The position numbers and the translations under genes were made by a program. Positions 7,525-13,905 of a DNA stretch of 64,000 bases are shown here, in pieces. Positions within the stretch are counted from its first letter, which is position 1. Each line of letters begins with the position of its first letter. The DNA comes from Stomatobaculum longum. GTDB lineage: Bacteria; Bacillota; Clostridia; Lachnospirales; Lachnospiraceae. A model generated the notes under the pieces. The model was not told where the DNA came from. It did not search any database and worked only from the letters and a program-made list of their open reading frames with translations. The stretch is taken from assembly GCA_000242235.1 (NCBI GenBank), contig JH590861.1, positions 204,692 through 268,691 of the forward strand, written 5' to 3'.

Positions 7525-8000
7525 ATGTGACCTTACTTACGGTCGGCAGTCTGAAGGAGCGGTACTGGCGCGAGGCTGTCGCGGAATATGAAAAGCGGCT
7601 CTCCGCCTACTGCAAGTTCCGCCTGATTGAGGTGAAAGATGAAAAGACACCGGACGCCATCGACAGCGCGGCTTCGCGCCGCGTCCGGCAGAAAGAGGGC
7701 GAGCGTCTGCTCGAAAAGATCGATGCCCGTTCCCTTGTCGTGACCCTGGAAATTCAGGGGAAAAAGTTTGATTCGGAAGGCTTCGCGGCGGAAATGGAAA
7801 AGCTGGAAGAGCGGAGCCGCGGAGAGCTCTGTTTTGTGATCGGCGGTTCTCTCGGGCTCTCGCCGGAGGTGAGTGCGCGCGCTGCCTTGCATCTCAGTTT
7901 TTCGGATTTTACCTTTCCGCACCAGTTGATGCGCGTGCTGTTTCTCGAACAGCTCTATCGGAGTTATCGTATCCGGACGGGCGCGCCGTATCACAAATAG
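7521..8000 (+). CDS. rlmH: 23S rRNA (pseudouridine1915-N3)-methyltransferase RlmH
   Basis: 159 residues, exactly the SPOUT-family RlmH size. It methylates pseudouridine 1915 in helix 69 of 23S rRNA using SAM. Diagnostic segments are the N-terminal VTLLTVGSLKERYW, the SAM-knot region FVIGGSLGLSPEV, and the C-terminal HQLMRVLFLEQLYRSYRI then GAPYHK. The start ATGA overlaps the stop of the response regulator, implying translational coupling. No terminator follows directly. Confidence 0.95.
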   Translation: MNVTLLTVGSLKERYWREAVAEYEKRLSAYCKFRLIEVKDEKTPDAIDSAASRRVRQKEGERLLEKIDARSLVVTLEIQGKKFDSEGFAAEMEKLEERSRGELCFVIGGSLGLSPEVSARAALHLSFSDFTFPHQLMRVLFLEQLYRSYRIRTGAPYHK

Positions 8001-8075
8001 TATGTACCGACACGATAAATTTGCTATACTAAACAGAGCAAAGAAGAATTTCGTTTGACAGGAGGACGACGGCAG

Positions 8076-8429
8076 ATGGAAGAGAACAACACGGAGAAGA
8101 ACATCGGAGAAGTTTGCATTGCGGACGAGGTCGTCGCTGTGATTGCGGGACTGGCGGCGACGGAAGTGGAAGGCGTGGATTCCCTGGGCGGAAAACTCAC
8201 GAAGGAGCTCGCTTCCCGCCTGAATTTTAAGAATGCGTCGCGCGGCGTGAAGGTGGAAGTCACGGAGGAGCATGTCTCCGCGGAACTCGCCATCAACATC
8301 AAGTACGGCTATAATATCCCGAAGGTGACAAGGGAAGTGCAGGACAAGGTCGTCGCGGCCATCGAGAACATGACGGGACTCAAGGTCATCGAGGTGAATG
8401 TTTCGGTGGTCGGCGTGAACATTGCCTGA
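8076..8429 (+). CDS. Asp23/Gls24 family envelope stress protein
   Basis: 117 residues. The Asp23 domain spans residues about 8-115: IADEVVAVIAGLAATEVEGV at the front and VQDKVVAAIENMTGL with VEVNVSVVGVNI at the end. Members are abundant cytosolic or membrane-associated proteins linked to cell-envelope homeostasis in Gram-positives. ATG at 8076 was chosen because AGGAGGAC lies 8 bases upstream; an earlier in-frame ATG at 8055 overlaps the ribosome site. A -10-like TATACT lies at 8025-8030 without a good -35. The Gx transporter starts 19 bases after its stop. Confidence 0.88.
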   Translation: MEENNTEKNIGEVCIADEVVAVIAGLAATEVEGVDSLGGKLTKELASRLNFKNASRGVKVEVTEEHVSAELAINIKYGYNIPKVTREVQDKVVAAIENMTGLKVIEVNVSVVGVNIA

Positions 8430-8448
8430 ATCAAGGCGGAGCGGAAGC

Positions 8449-8967
8449 ATGAGAAGAGGGGGACAGGCGGCAGCCAATGCGGCCTTCGGAATTTTGCTCG
8501 CGCTTGCACTGTTGCTGAGTTATGTGGAAGTTTTACTTCCTCTCTCAATCGGCATCCCCGGTGTCAAGCTGGGGCTTGCGAATCTCGCGAGTCTGGTCTG
8601 TCTCTATCTGTTCGGCATCCGGCGCGCGGCACTGCTCTCTGTGCTGCGCATTGTGCTGACCGGCTTTTTGTTCGGCAATATGGCTGCGATTCTCTACAGC
8701 CTCTCGGGTGCGGCGCTCAGTCTGACGGCGGCGGCCCTCGCGAAGCGGAGCGGCGGATTCAGCGCGCTCGGCGTCAGTGTGCTCGGCGCTGTCTTTCACA
8801 ACCTGGGGCAGCTGATTGTCGCAAGTCTGGTCGTGCAGAACAGGGGGCTGTTCTGGTATTTTCCGCTCCTTTTGCTCGCGGGTGTCATCATGGGCGCGCT
8901 GATCGGGATGCTCACAGCGGAAGTTTTAAAACATTTGCCTGCCAGTTTGTGCGGGGCAAGAGACTAG
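8449..8967 (+). CDS. Gx transporter family membrane protein (heptaprenyl diphosphate synthase component I-like)
   Basis: 172 residues with five to six hydrophobic helices. The segment IPGVKLGLANLASL and FGNMAAILYSLSGA match the Hpre_diP_synt_I / Gx transporter family, which resembles ECF transporter S-components and is often found with quinone or prenyl-lipid genes. No partner ECF genes are here, so substrate is unknown. ATG at 8449 lies after AAGGCGGAGCGG; a TTG at 8422 overlapping the upstream stop is an alternative. A perfect palindrome follows at 8970-8995. Confidence 0.8.
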   Translation: MRRGGQAAANAAFGILLALALLLSYVEVLLPLSIGIPGVKLGLANLASLVCLYLFGIRRAALLSVLRIVLTGFLFGNMAAILYSLSGAALSLTAAALAKRSGGFSALGVSVLGAVFHNLGQLIVASLVVQNRGLFWYFPLLLLAGVIMGALIGMLTAEVLKHLPASLCGARD

Positions 8968-8969
8968 TC

Positions 8970-8995
8970 AAAGCATAGCACTTGTGCTATGCTTT
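8970..8995. promoter_or_regulatory. Perfect 26-bp palindrome: operator or weak terminator
   Basis: AAAGCATAGCAC-TT-GTGCTATGCTTT, 12-base arms with a 2-base centre, lies 43 bases upstream of the His-rich GTPase gene. As an RNA hairpin it would terminate the upstream operon, but the T-tract after it (TTTATTCATT) is poor. The symmetry and position suit an operator for the metal-handling genes equally well. Confidence 0.5.
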
Positions 8996-9037
8996 ATTCA
9001 TTCTATGAGGAGTAGAACAAGAACGGAGGAAACAGAG

Positions 9038-10228
9038 ATGGCAAAGACTAAGGTAGATATTATTTCGGGCTTTCTCGGCGCGGGAAAGACAACCTTTATC
9101 AAGAAACTGCTCGCGGAGGCTCTTTCCGGCGAGAAGGTGGTGCTGATTGAAAACGAGTTCGGCGAGATCGGCATCGACGGCGGCTTCCTAAAAGATTCCG
9201 GCATTGAGGTGCGGGAGATGAACTCCGGCTGCATCTGCTGCTCGCTCGTCGGCGATTTCGCGAGCTCGCTGAAGGAAATCCTCACAAAATACACGCCGGA
9301 CCGCATAATCATTGAGCCCTCCGGTGTCGGCAAGCTCTCGGACGTGATGCACGCTGTCGCGGATGTCGAGGAAGAGCTCCCGGTCGCGGGCAATTCCGCG
9401 GTCACACTGGTCGATGTGAAGAAGGCGAAGCTCTACATCAAGAACTTCGGCGAGTTCTTTAACAACCAGGTGCAGTATGCAAAGACCATTGTGCTCTCCC
9501 GGACGGATGTCGCAGACCAGAAGAAGATCGACGAGGCGATTCAGCTGATTCGCGAGATCAACAAGGACGCGACGATTATCACGACGCCGATCTCAGACCT
9601 GACCGGTGAGAAGCTGCTTGAAATTCTCGAGCATCCGGTCGATTTGAAGGCAGAGCTTTTTGAGGAGCTTGCGGAGGAGCACGAGCATCATCACCATGAT
9701 GAGGAGCACGAGCACTGCTGCCATCACGACGAGGAAGAGCACGAGCATCATCACCACCATGATGAGGAGCACGAGCACTGCTGCCACCACGACGAGGAAG
9801 AGCACGAGCATCATCACCACCATGATGAGGAACACGAGCACTGCTGCCACCACGATGAGGAAGAGCACGAGCATCACCATCACCACGATGAGGACGGTCA
9901 CTGCTGCTGCGGTCATGACCATCACCACCATCACCACGGCCACGATGCTGATGAGGTATTCGACAGTGTCGGTCTTGAGAATGTCCCGGCCTTTACCGAG
10001 GATAAGCTGCACGCACTGCTTCTCAGACTTGCGGAGAGCGAGGAGTTCGGCAAGGTGGTGCGCGCAAAGGGCATGGTTCCGAGTGCGGACGGCGGCGCAT
10101 GGTTCCACTTTGATCTGGTGCCGGGCGAGACCGAGATTCGCCGCGGGGCTGCGGAGGCAAGCGGCAAGGTCTGCGTGATCGGAAGTGAGCTCAAGGAAGA
10201 GGCAATCACAAGGGAGTTCAAGGCATAA
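9038..10228 (+). CDS. CobW/COG0523 GTPase metallochaperone with long His-rich insertion
   Basis: 396 residues. G3E-family P-loop FLGAGKTT (about residues 11-18), the metal-binding motif GCICCSL (about 63-69), and the guanine specificity region LSRTD are present. The family inserts zinc, nickel or cobalt into client proteins or corrects metal shortage. Residues 213-303 are a run of His, Glu, Asp and Cys made of about three and a half 21-residue repeats (EEHEHHHHHDEEHEHCCHHD), ending in CCCGHDHHHHHHGHD. This is a likely metal reservoir. The C-terminal CobW_C domain follows (from about residue 306, VFDSVGLENVPAFTEDKLHA). ATG has GGAGGA upstream. The next gene starts 3 bases after its stop. Confidence 0.9.
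   Translation: MAKTKVDIISGFLGAGKTTFIKKLLAEALSGEKVVLIENEFGEIGIDGGFLKDSGIEVREMNSGCICCSLVGDFASSLKEILTKYTPDRIIIEPSGVGKLSDVMHAVADVEEELPVAGNSAVTLVDVKKAKLYIKNFGEFFNNQVQYAKTIVLSRTDVADQKKIDEAIQLIREINKDATIITTPISDLTGEKLLEILEHPVDLKAELFEELAEEHEHHHHDEEHEHCCHHDEEEHEHHHHHDEEHEHCCHHDEEEHEHHHHHDEEHEHCCHHDEEEHEHHHHHDEDGHCCCGHDHHHHHHGHDADEVFDSVGLENVPAFTEDKLHALLLRLAESEEFGKVVRAKGMVPSADGGAWFHFDLVPGETEIRRGAAEASGKVCVIGSELKEEAITREFKA
9674..9946 (+). repeat. In-frame 63-bp tandem repeat encoding the His-rich segment
   Basis: One 60-base unit (9674-9733), two 63-base units (9734-9796, 9797-9859) and a partial, diverging unit to 9946. Units differ at a few synonymous positions. Because the period is a multiple of three, gain or loss of units keeps the frame and changes metal-binding capacity. 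Confidence 0.85.
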
Positions 10229-10231
10229 GCA

Positions 10232-11194
10232 ATGGCAGAGCAATTTGAGAGAGAAGAAGAGAAGACACCGGTATTCGTAATCAACGGTTTCCTGGAGGCG
10301 GGCAAGACACAGTTTCTCCGCTTCACGATGGAGCAATCCTACTTTCAGACAGAGGGTAAGACTTTGCTCCTGGTCTGCGAGGAGGGCGAAGAGGAATACC
10401 CGGAGGCCCTGTTAAAGAAGTACAATACGGCGGCGATTTACTTTGAGAGTCAGGAGGAGTGCACCAAAGAGGCGCTCCGCGCGCTCGGCGAAGAGTTTCA
10501 CCCGGAGCGCGTCCTGATTGAGTGGAACGGCCTCTGGCGGCAGGACAGTCTGGAACTGCCGGACGAGTGGTTTTTGAACCAGCAGATCAGTATTTTCGAC
10601 ACGAGCACGCTGGACCTCTATCTGAAGAATATGCGGGCGTTTCTCGGCCCGATGTTGAACGACACGGAGCTTATCATCTGCAACCGCGCGGACGATATTT
10701 CGGAGGAGAAGCTCGGAAATTATCACCTCTCCCTGAAAGCCATGGCGCCGGATGCCGAGATCGTGTTTGAGGGAAAAGACGGCGAGATTCGCGGCGATTT
10801 CAGCATTGAGCTGCCCTATGACTTAAAGGCAGATCATCTGGAGCTGAGTCCGGATATGTTTGCGATTTTCTATGTCGATGCGATGGACCGGCCGGAGAAG
10901 TATGACGGCAAGGAGGTCAGCTTCACTGCGGAACTGATGCGTCCGAAGGGGGCACCGGCCGATGTGGTGATTCCGGGCAGAAGGGTGATGACCTGCTGCG
11001 AGGCGGATATCCGCTTCTGCGGTCTGCTCTGCCACTATGCGGGCGCACAGAATTTCAAGACAGGAGACTGGGTAAAGGTCCGCGCCAAAATCCGGAAGGA
11101 GAATGCGCGCGAGTACGGCGCCGAGGGTCCTGTCCTGTACGCGGAGGAACTCACGCGGACAGGCCCGATTGCCGAAGTCGCGACCTTCGGCTGA
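10232..11194 (+). CDS. CobW-like GTPase fused to a TIGR03943/YcgQ-like domain
   Basis: 320 residues. N-terminal P-loop INGFLEAGKTQFL (about 17-29) resembles CobW proteins but lacks the CxCC metal motif. The C-terminal part (about 200-320) contains FTAELMRPKG, VIPGRRVMTCCEADIRFCG and LYAEELTRTGPI. These resemble the extracytoplasmic domain of YcgQ/TIGR03943 permease-linked proteins that accompany CobW genes in zinc-regulated operons. The combination points to metal homeostasis, probably zinc. The start lies 3 bases after the His-rich GTPase, so the two are surely co-translated; a HAD phosphatase follows by 15 bases. The family call for the C-terminal domain is from memory and only moderately secure. 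Confidence 0.75.
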   Translation: MAEQFEREEEKTPVFVINGFLEAGKTQFLRFTMEQSYFQTEGKTLLLVCEEGEEEYPEALLKKYNTAAIYFESQEECTKEALRALGEEFHPERVLIEWNGLWRQDSLELPDEWFLNQQISIFDTSTLDLYLKNMRAFLGPMLNDTELIICNRADDISEEKLGNYHLSLKAMAPDAEIVFEGKDGEIRGDFSIELPYDLKADHLELSPDMFAIFYVDAMDRPEKYDGKEVSFTAELMRPKGAPADVVIPGRRVMTCCEADIRFCGLLCHYAGAQNFKTGDWVKVRAKIRKENAREYGAEGPVLYAEELTRTGPIAEVATFG

Positions 11195-11209
11195 CGCGGA
11201 GGTAGAGAG

Positions 11210-11950
11210 ATGAGTGAGACAAAACACTATCGCGCGGCTGTCTTCGACATGGACGGCACAATTCTGGATACCATCACAGATCTGACGGTTTCTTTGAATG
11301 AGGCCTGCCGCCTGACCGGACATCGCGCGGATTTTACAAAGGACGATGTGCGTCACTTCTTCGGAAGCGGCGCGGAAGTCGCTGCGCAGCGCGCGCTCGC
11401 GGTCGAGAAGGGATATTCTCTCCGGGAGGTCGGCGCGCTCGGCGTGACAAAGAGCGCAGCGGCGTTCGGCATCACGGACGAAGCGGCAAATGCTGTGATC
11501 GCGGCCTTTGCCGCCTATTACGGCGAGCACTGCGACGACGCGACGGGGCCTTACCCCGGGATACTTGCCCTTTTGAAAAAGCTGAAGGCGGCAGGTGTCC
11601 GCATTGCCGTGGTTTCCAATAAGCTGGACGAGGCGGTGCAGGTCTTAAATCGCGTGCACTTTGAGGGGTTGTTTGAAGAGGCGAAGGGCGAGCGCCCGGA
11701 CATTCGCCGGAAACCGGCGCCGGACATGGTGTTTGCCGTTCTCGAGTCTCTGCAGGTCAGACCGGAAGAGGCTGTCTATATCGGTGACACCGAGGTGGAC
11801 ATGCTGACCGCGAAGAACAGCGGCATGGACTGCATTTCCGTGGACTGGGGATTCCGGAGCCGTGAGGCGCTGGAAGCACTCGGCGCCAAGCGGATTGCGG
11901 ATCGCGCGGAAGAAGTCTTTGATCTGATTGTCGGAAACGAAGACGCATAA
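11210..11950 (+). CDS. HAD-superfamily hydrolase, phosphoglycolate phosphatase-like
   Basis: 246 residues. HAD motif I is FDMDGTILDT (residues 12-21), motif II VVSNK, motif III Lys near RKPAPDMV, and motif IV YIGDTEVDM. An all-helical cap lies between motifs I and II (subfamily IA). The Gph type removes phosphate from 2-phosphoglycolate or other small phosphoesters; actual substrate cannot be told. GGAGG precedes the ATG. It is the last gene of the CobW operon, ended by a very strong terminator. Confidence 0.85.
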   Translation: MSETKHYRAAVFDMDGTILDTITDLTVSLNEACRLTGHRADFTKDDVRHFFGSGAEVAAQRALAVEKGYSLREVGALGVTKSAAAFGITDEAANAVIAAFAAYYGEHCDDATGPYPGILALLKKLKAAGVRIAVVSNKLDEAVQVLNRVHFEGLFEEAKGERPDIRRKPAPDMVFAVLESLQVRPEEAVYIGDTEVDMLTAKNSGMDCISVDWGFRSREALEALGAKRIADRAEEVFDLIVGNEDA

Positions 11951-11961
11951 CAAATAAAAAC

Positions 11962-12010
11962 AAAGAGCCCGGTTTTCACTTGATTTATCAAGTGAAAACC
12001 GGGCTCTTTT
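11962..12010. terminator. Strong bidirectional terminator
   Basis: Stem of about 22 bp (AAAGAGCCCGGTTTTCACTT and its complement) with a 4-base loop, A-rich before and T-rich after. It serves the HAD gene and the convergent deacetylase gene. Confidence 0.92.
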
Positions 12011-12028
12011 GCGACTCTTTTGAATCAA

Positions 12029-13423
12029 TCAGCCTCCCTTGTAGTCCGGAACCGGTGTCGGTCTGTCCTTATCAAAGATATCCGAGGCATTGAACAAATC
12101 ACTGGTGTGATTCTTGACGGTCATATCCTGCCAGAGTCGATAGCCGTCCAGATTTCGTCTGCCCTGGCGCAGGTAATCCTGGCCCTTCTGCACATAGTAC
12201 TGATTCGAGTCCACGTTGCAGAAGTAGCGGAAGCCGCTCTTATAGAGATACTGGAAGCGCTCGTTGTCATCCTTGTAGGGATGCCAGTCGCCGATATCCG
12301 CGCCGAAGGGGAAGATGAGAATGTCGGTGCCGCCGATCAGCTTACCCACATAGTCCTGCCACTTCTGGTTATCGGTCTCGAGCTCGGCAAACGGAATCTT
12401 TCCGTAGTTCCGGTGTCCCCAGCTGTGGGAGGCGAGCTCCCAGCCGTCATCCCGGAGGCACTGGGCAACTTCGCGCACCTTCTGTCGATCCGCTTCAATG
12501 TTCGGATTCTTGCCCTCGTAGGAGGGATCGGTGCGGTAGCCGAAGACGCCGTTGTAACCGGTCACGGCAATGATGCCCTTTGCGCCGCGGTAGGAGAAGT
12601 CCGGGTGCTTCTCAATAAACTCGTCGAGAATCGGAACCAGGTCGTAGGCGCCGACCGAAACGGAACCGTCGTCCATGACCATCTCGTTCATGGGCTTTCC
12701 GTTCGGCCCGACTATGATATCCTTCGCAAAGCCATCTCCGTTCATGTACTCGTAATAGTTGACATCATCCTGAGAGAGGACAAAGGCGGTCTTGCCGGGC
12801 GGAAGCATGATGTCGCCCCAGACCATCTTCTTGCCGCCGGTCGCCGGATCGTCCTCCTCGTGTGCGACATCGTGAATCCGGACTAAGACATAGCCCTTGT
12901 CGTACATCGCCTGCATCATCTTCTCGAACTCGGACTTCGTCGTCATGACATCGTTATAGCCGTTCTGACGGTCATCGCCGTCAAAGGCCTTTTTGTTGTC
13001 CATGATGAGCGTATGGAAGAAGACATGGGTGATTTTCTGCGGATCCTGGCGTACCAGGGTTCCCTTGACTTCATTGTACTTCGCAATCGCAGCCTGTCCG
13101 GCCTCGGACTGCGCCGTCTTTTCGTCTGCCTGAATTGCGGCAATCGCAGCGTCGTAATCATACTGGGCAGCCTTCTTTTCGGCATCCGCGAGGATGTCCT
13201 CGGATTTCACCTCCGCGGTCGTGCTCTCCTCGGTGGACTGCTTGGCGTTCGCATGTGCCGCGGAGGGTTTATCTCCCTTCGGGCGACGCAGGAAGAATGC
13301 AAGCGCAACTGCCAGGAGTGCCAGTACGAGCACACCGAGCAAGAGCGGAAGCGGCAGCGCTCTGTTTCTGCGGCGTCTCGAATGAAACCGACGTCCGCCG
13401 CCGCCGTAAGAATAATTGGGCAT
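12029..13423 (-). CDS. Membrane-anchored polysaccharide deacetylase
   Basis: 464 residues. A basic, Arg-rich cytoplasmic N-terminus and one transmembrane helix (about residues 22-45) are followed by a linker and an Ala-rich helical region to about 130. A NodB-type deacetylase domain makes up the rest. Metal and catalytic residues are suggested by LSQDDVNYY, GYRTDPSY, and the HxxxH-type element ASHSWGHRNYG. The domain lacks the textbook TFDDG, so it is a divergent branch common in clostridia. Likely substrate is cell-wall glycan or exopolysaccharide. ATG at 13423 follows GAGGAGG; an earlier in-frame ATG overlaps the promoter. Confidence 0.85.
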   Translation of the reverse strand: MPNYSYGGGGRRFHSRRRRNRALPLPLLLGVLVLALLAVALAFFLRRPKGDKPSAAHANAKQSTEESTTAEVKSEDILADAEKKAAQYDYDAAIAAIQADEKTAQSEAGQAAIAKYNEVKGTLVRQDPQKITHVFFHTLIMDNKKAFDGDDRQNGYNDVMTTKSEFEKMMQAMYDKGYVLVRIHDVAHEEDDPATGGKKMVWGDIMLPPGKTAFVLSQDDVNYYEYMNGDGFAKDIIVGPNGKPMNEMVMDDGSVSVGAYDLVPILDEFIEKHPDFSYRGAKGIIAVTGYNGVFGYRTDPSYEGKNPNIEADRQKVREVAQCLRDDGWELASHSWGHRNYGKIPFAELETDNQKWQDYVGKLIGGTDILIFPFGADIGDWHPYKDDNERFQYLYKSGFRYFCNVDSNQYYVQKGQDYLRQGRRNLDGYRLWQDMTVKNHTSDLFNASDIFDKDRPTPVPDYKGG

Positions 13424-13469
13424 AGCTAAGACTTCCTCCTCATTTCTTCTTTTAACGATTAACATTTCT

Positions 13470-13498
13470 ACTATAGTACAAAGTGCACGCGCTTGCAA
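13470..13498 (-). promoter_or_regulatory. Promoter of the deacetylase gene
   Basis: Minus strand TTGCAA (13498-13493), 17-base spacer, TATAGT (13475-13470). Confidence 0.65.
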
Positions 13499-13514
13499 TG
13501 CCTGCTTCGTCCGG

Positions 13515-13543
13515 TTTACTTCAATGCGCTGTCGTGCTACACT
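13515..13543 (+). promoter_or_regulatory. Promoter of yerC-pcrA
   Basis: TTTACT, 17-base spacer, TACACT, 33 bases before the yerC start and back to back with the deacetylase promoter. Confidence 0.5.
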
Positions 13544-13575
13544 CGAAAAAAAAACGCAGGACGAGAGGACGGAAC

Positions 13576-13905
13576 ATGAATCACAAGCTGCATTCGTCGG
13601 CGGCGGACCGCCTGTTTGATGCCATTTTGACTTTGCAAAACCGCGAAGAGTGTTATCAGTTTTTTGAGGATATCTGCACAGTGAATGAACTGCTCTCGCT
13701 GTCGCAGCGCTATGAAGTGGCCTTTATGCTGCGCCGCGGCAGAACTTATCTTGAAATTGCGGAAGAGACGGGCGCTTCCACGGCGACCATAAGCCGTGTG
13801 AACCGCGCGTTGAATGCAGGAACCGGTTTTTGCGATTTGAGTCTGCAGCGCCTGGGACTCATGCCCGGAAAGGAGAAGTGTGACAGTGACAAGTCAGATG
13901 AATGA
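13576..13905 (+). CDS. yerC: YerC/YecD-type TrpR-related DNA-binding protein
   Basis: 109 residues, the usual size. The helical TrpR-like fold is recognisable from LFDAILTLQNREECYQFF, DICTVNELLSLSQRYEVA and the helix-turn-helix YLEIAEETGASTATISRV. Members are small repressors of unknown ligand, found next to pcrA in Firmicutes as here. ATG at 13576 follows GAGAGGACGGA. It overlaps the helicase gene that follows, so the two are co-translated. The target operator is not visible. Confidence 0.88.
   Translation: MNHKLHSSAADRLFDAILTLQNREECYQFFEDICTVNELLSLSQRYEVAFMLRRGRTYLEIAEETGASTATISRVNRALNAGTGFCDLSLQRLGLMPGKEKCDSDKSDE

Noticed and set aside
9674-9946. Possible CRISPR-like array
   Set aside because: The repeats are in frame, directly adjacent without spacers, and encode a His-rich protein segment.
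9593-10336. Minus-strand frame with alternating Val/Met/Leu opposite the His-rich repeat
   Set aside because: It is the reverse reading of His and Glu codons, which gives hydrophobic residues that mimic membrane helices. No start signal.
13423-13498. N-terminal extension of the deacetylase
   Set aside because: The longer frame would run through the promoter at 13470-13498; the ATG at 13423 has the good ribosome site.
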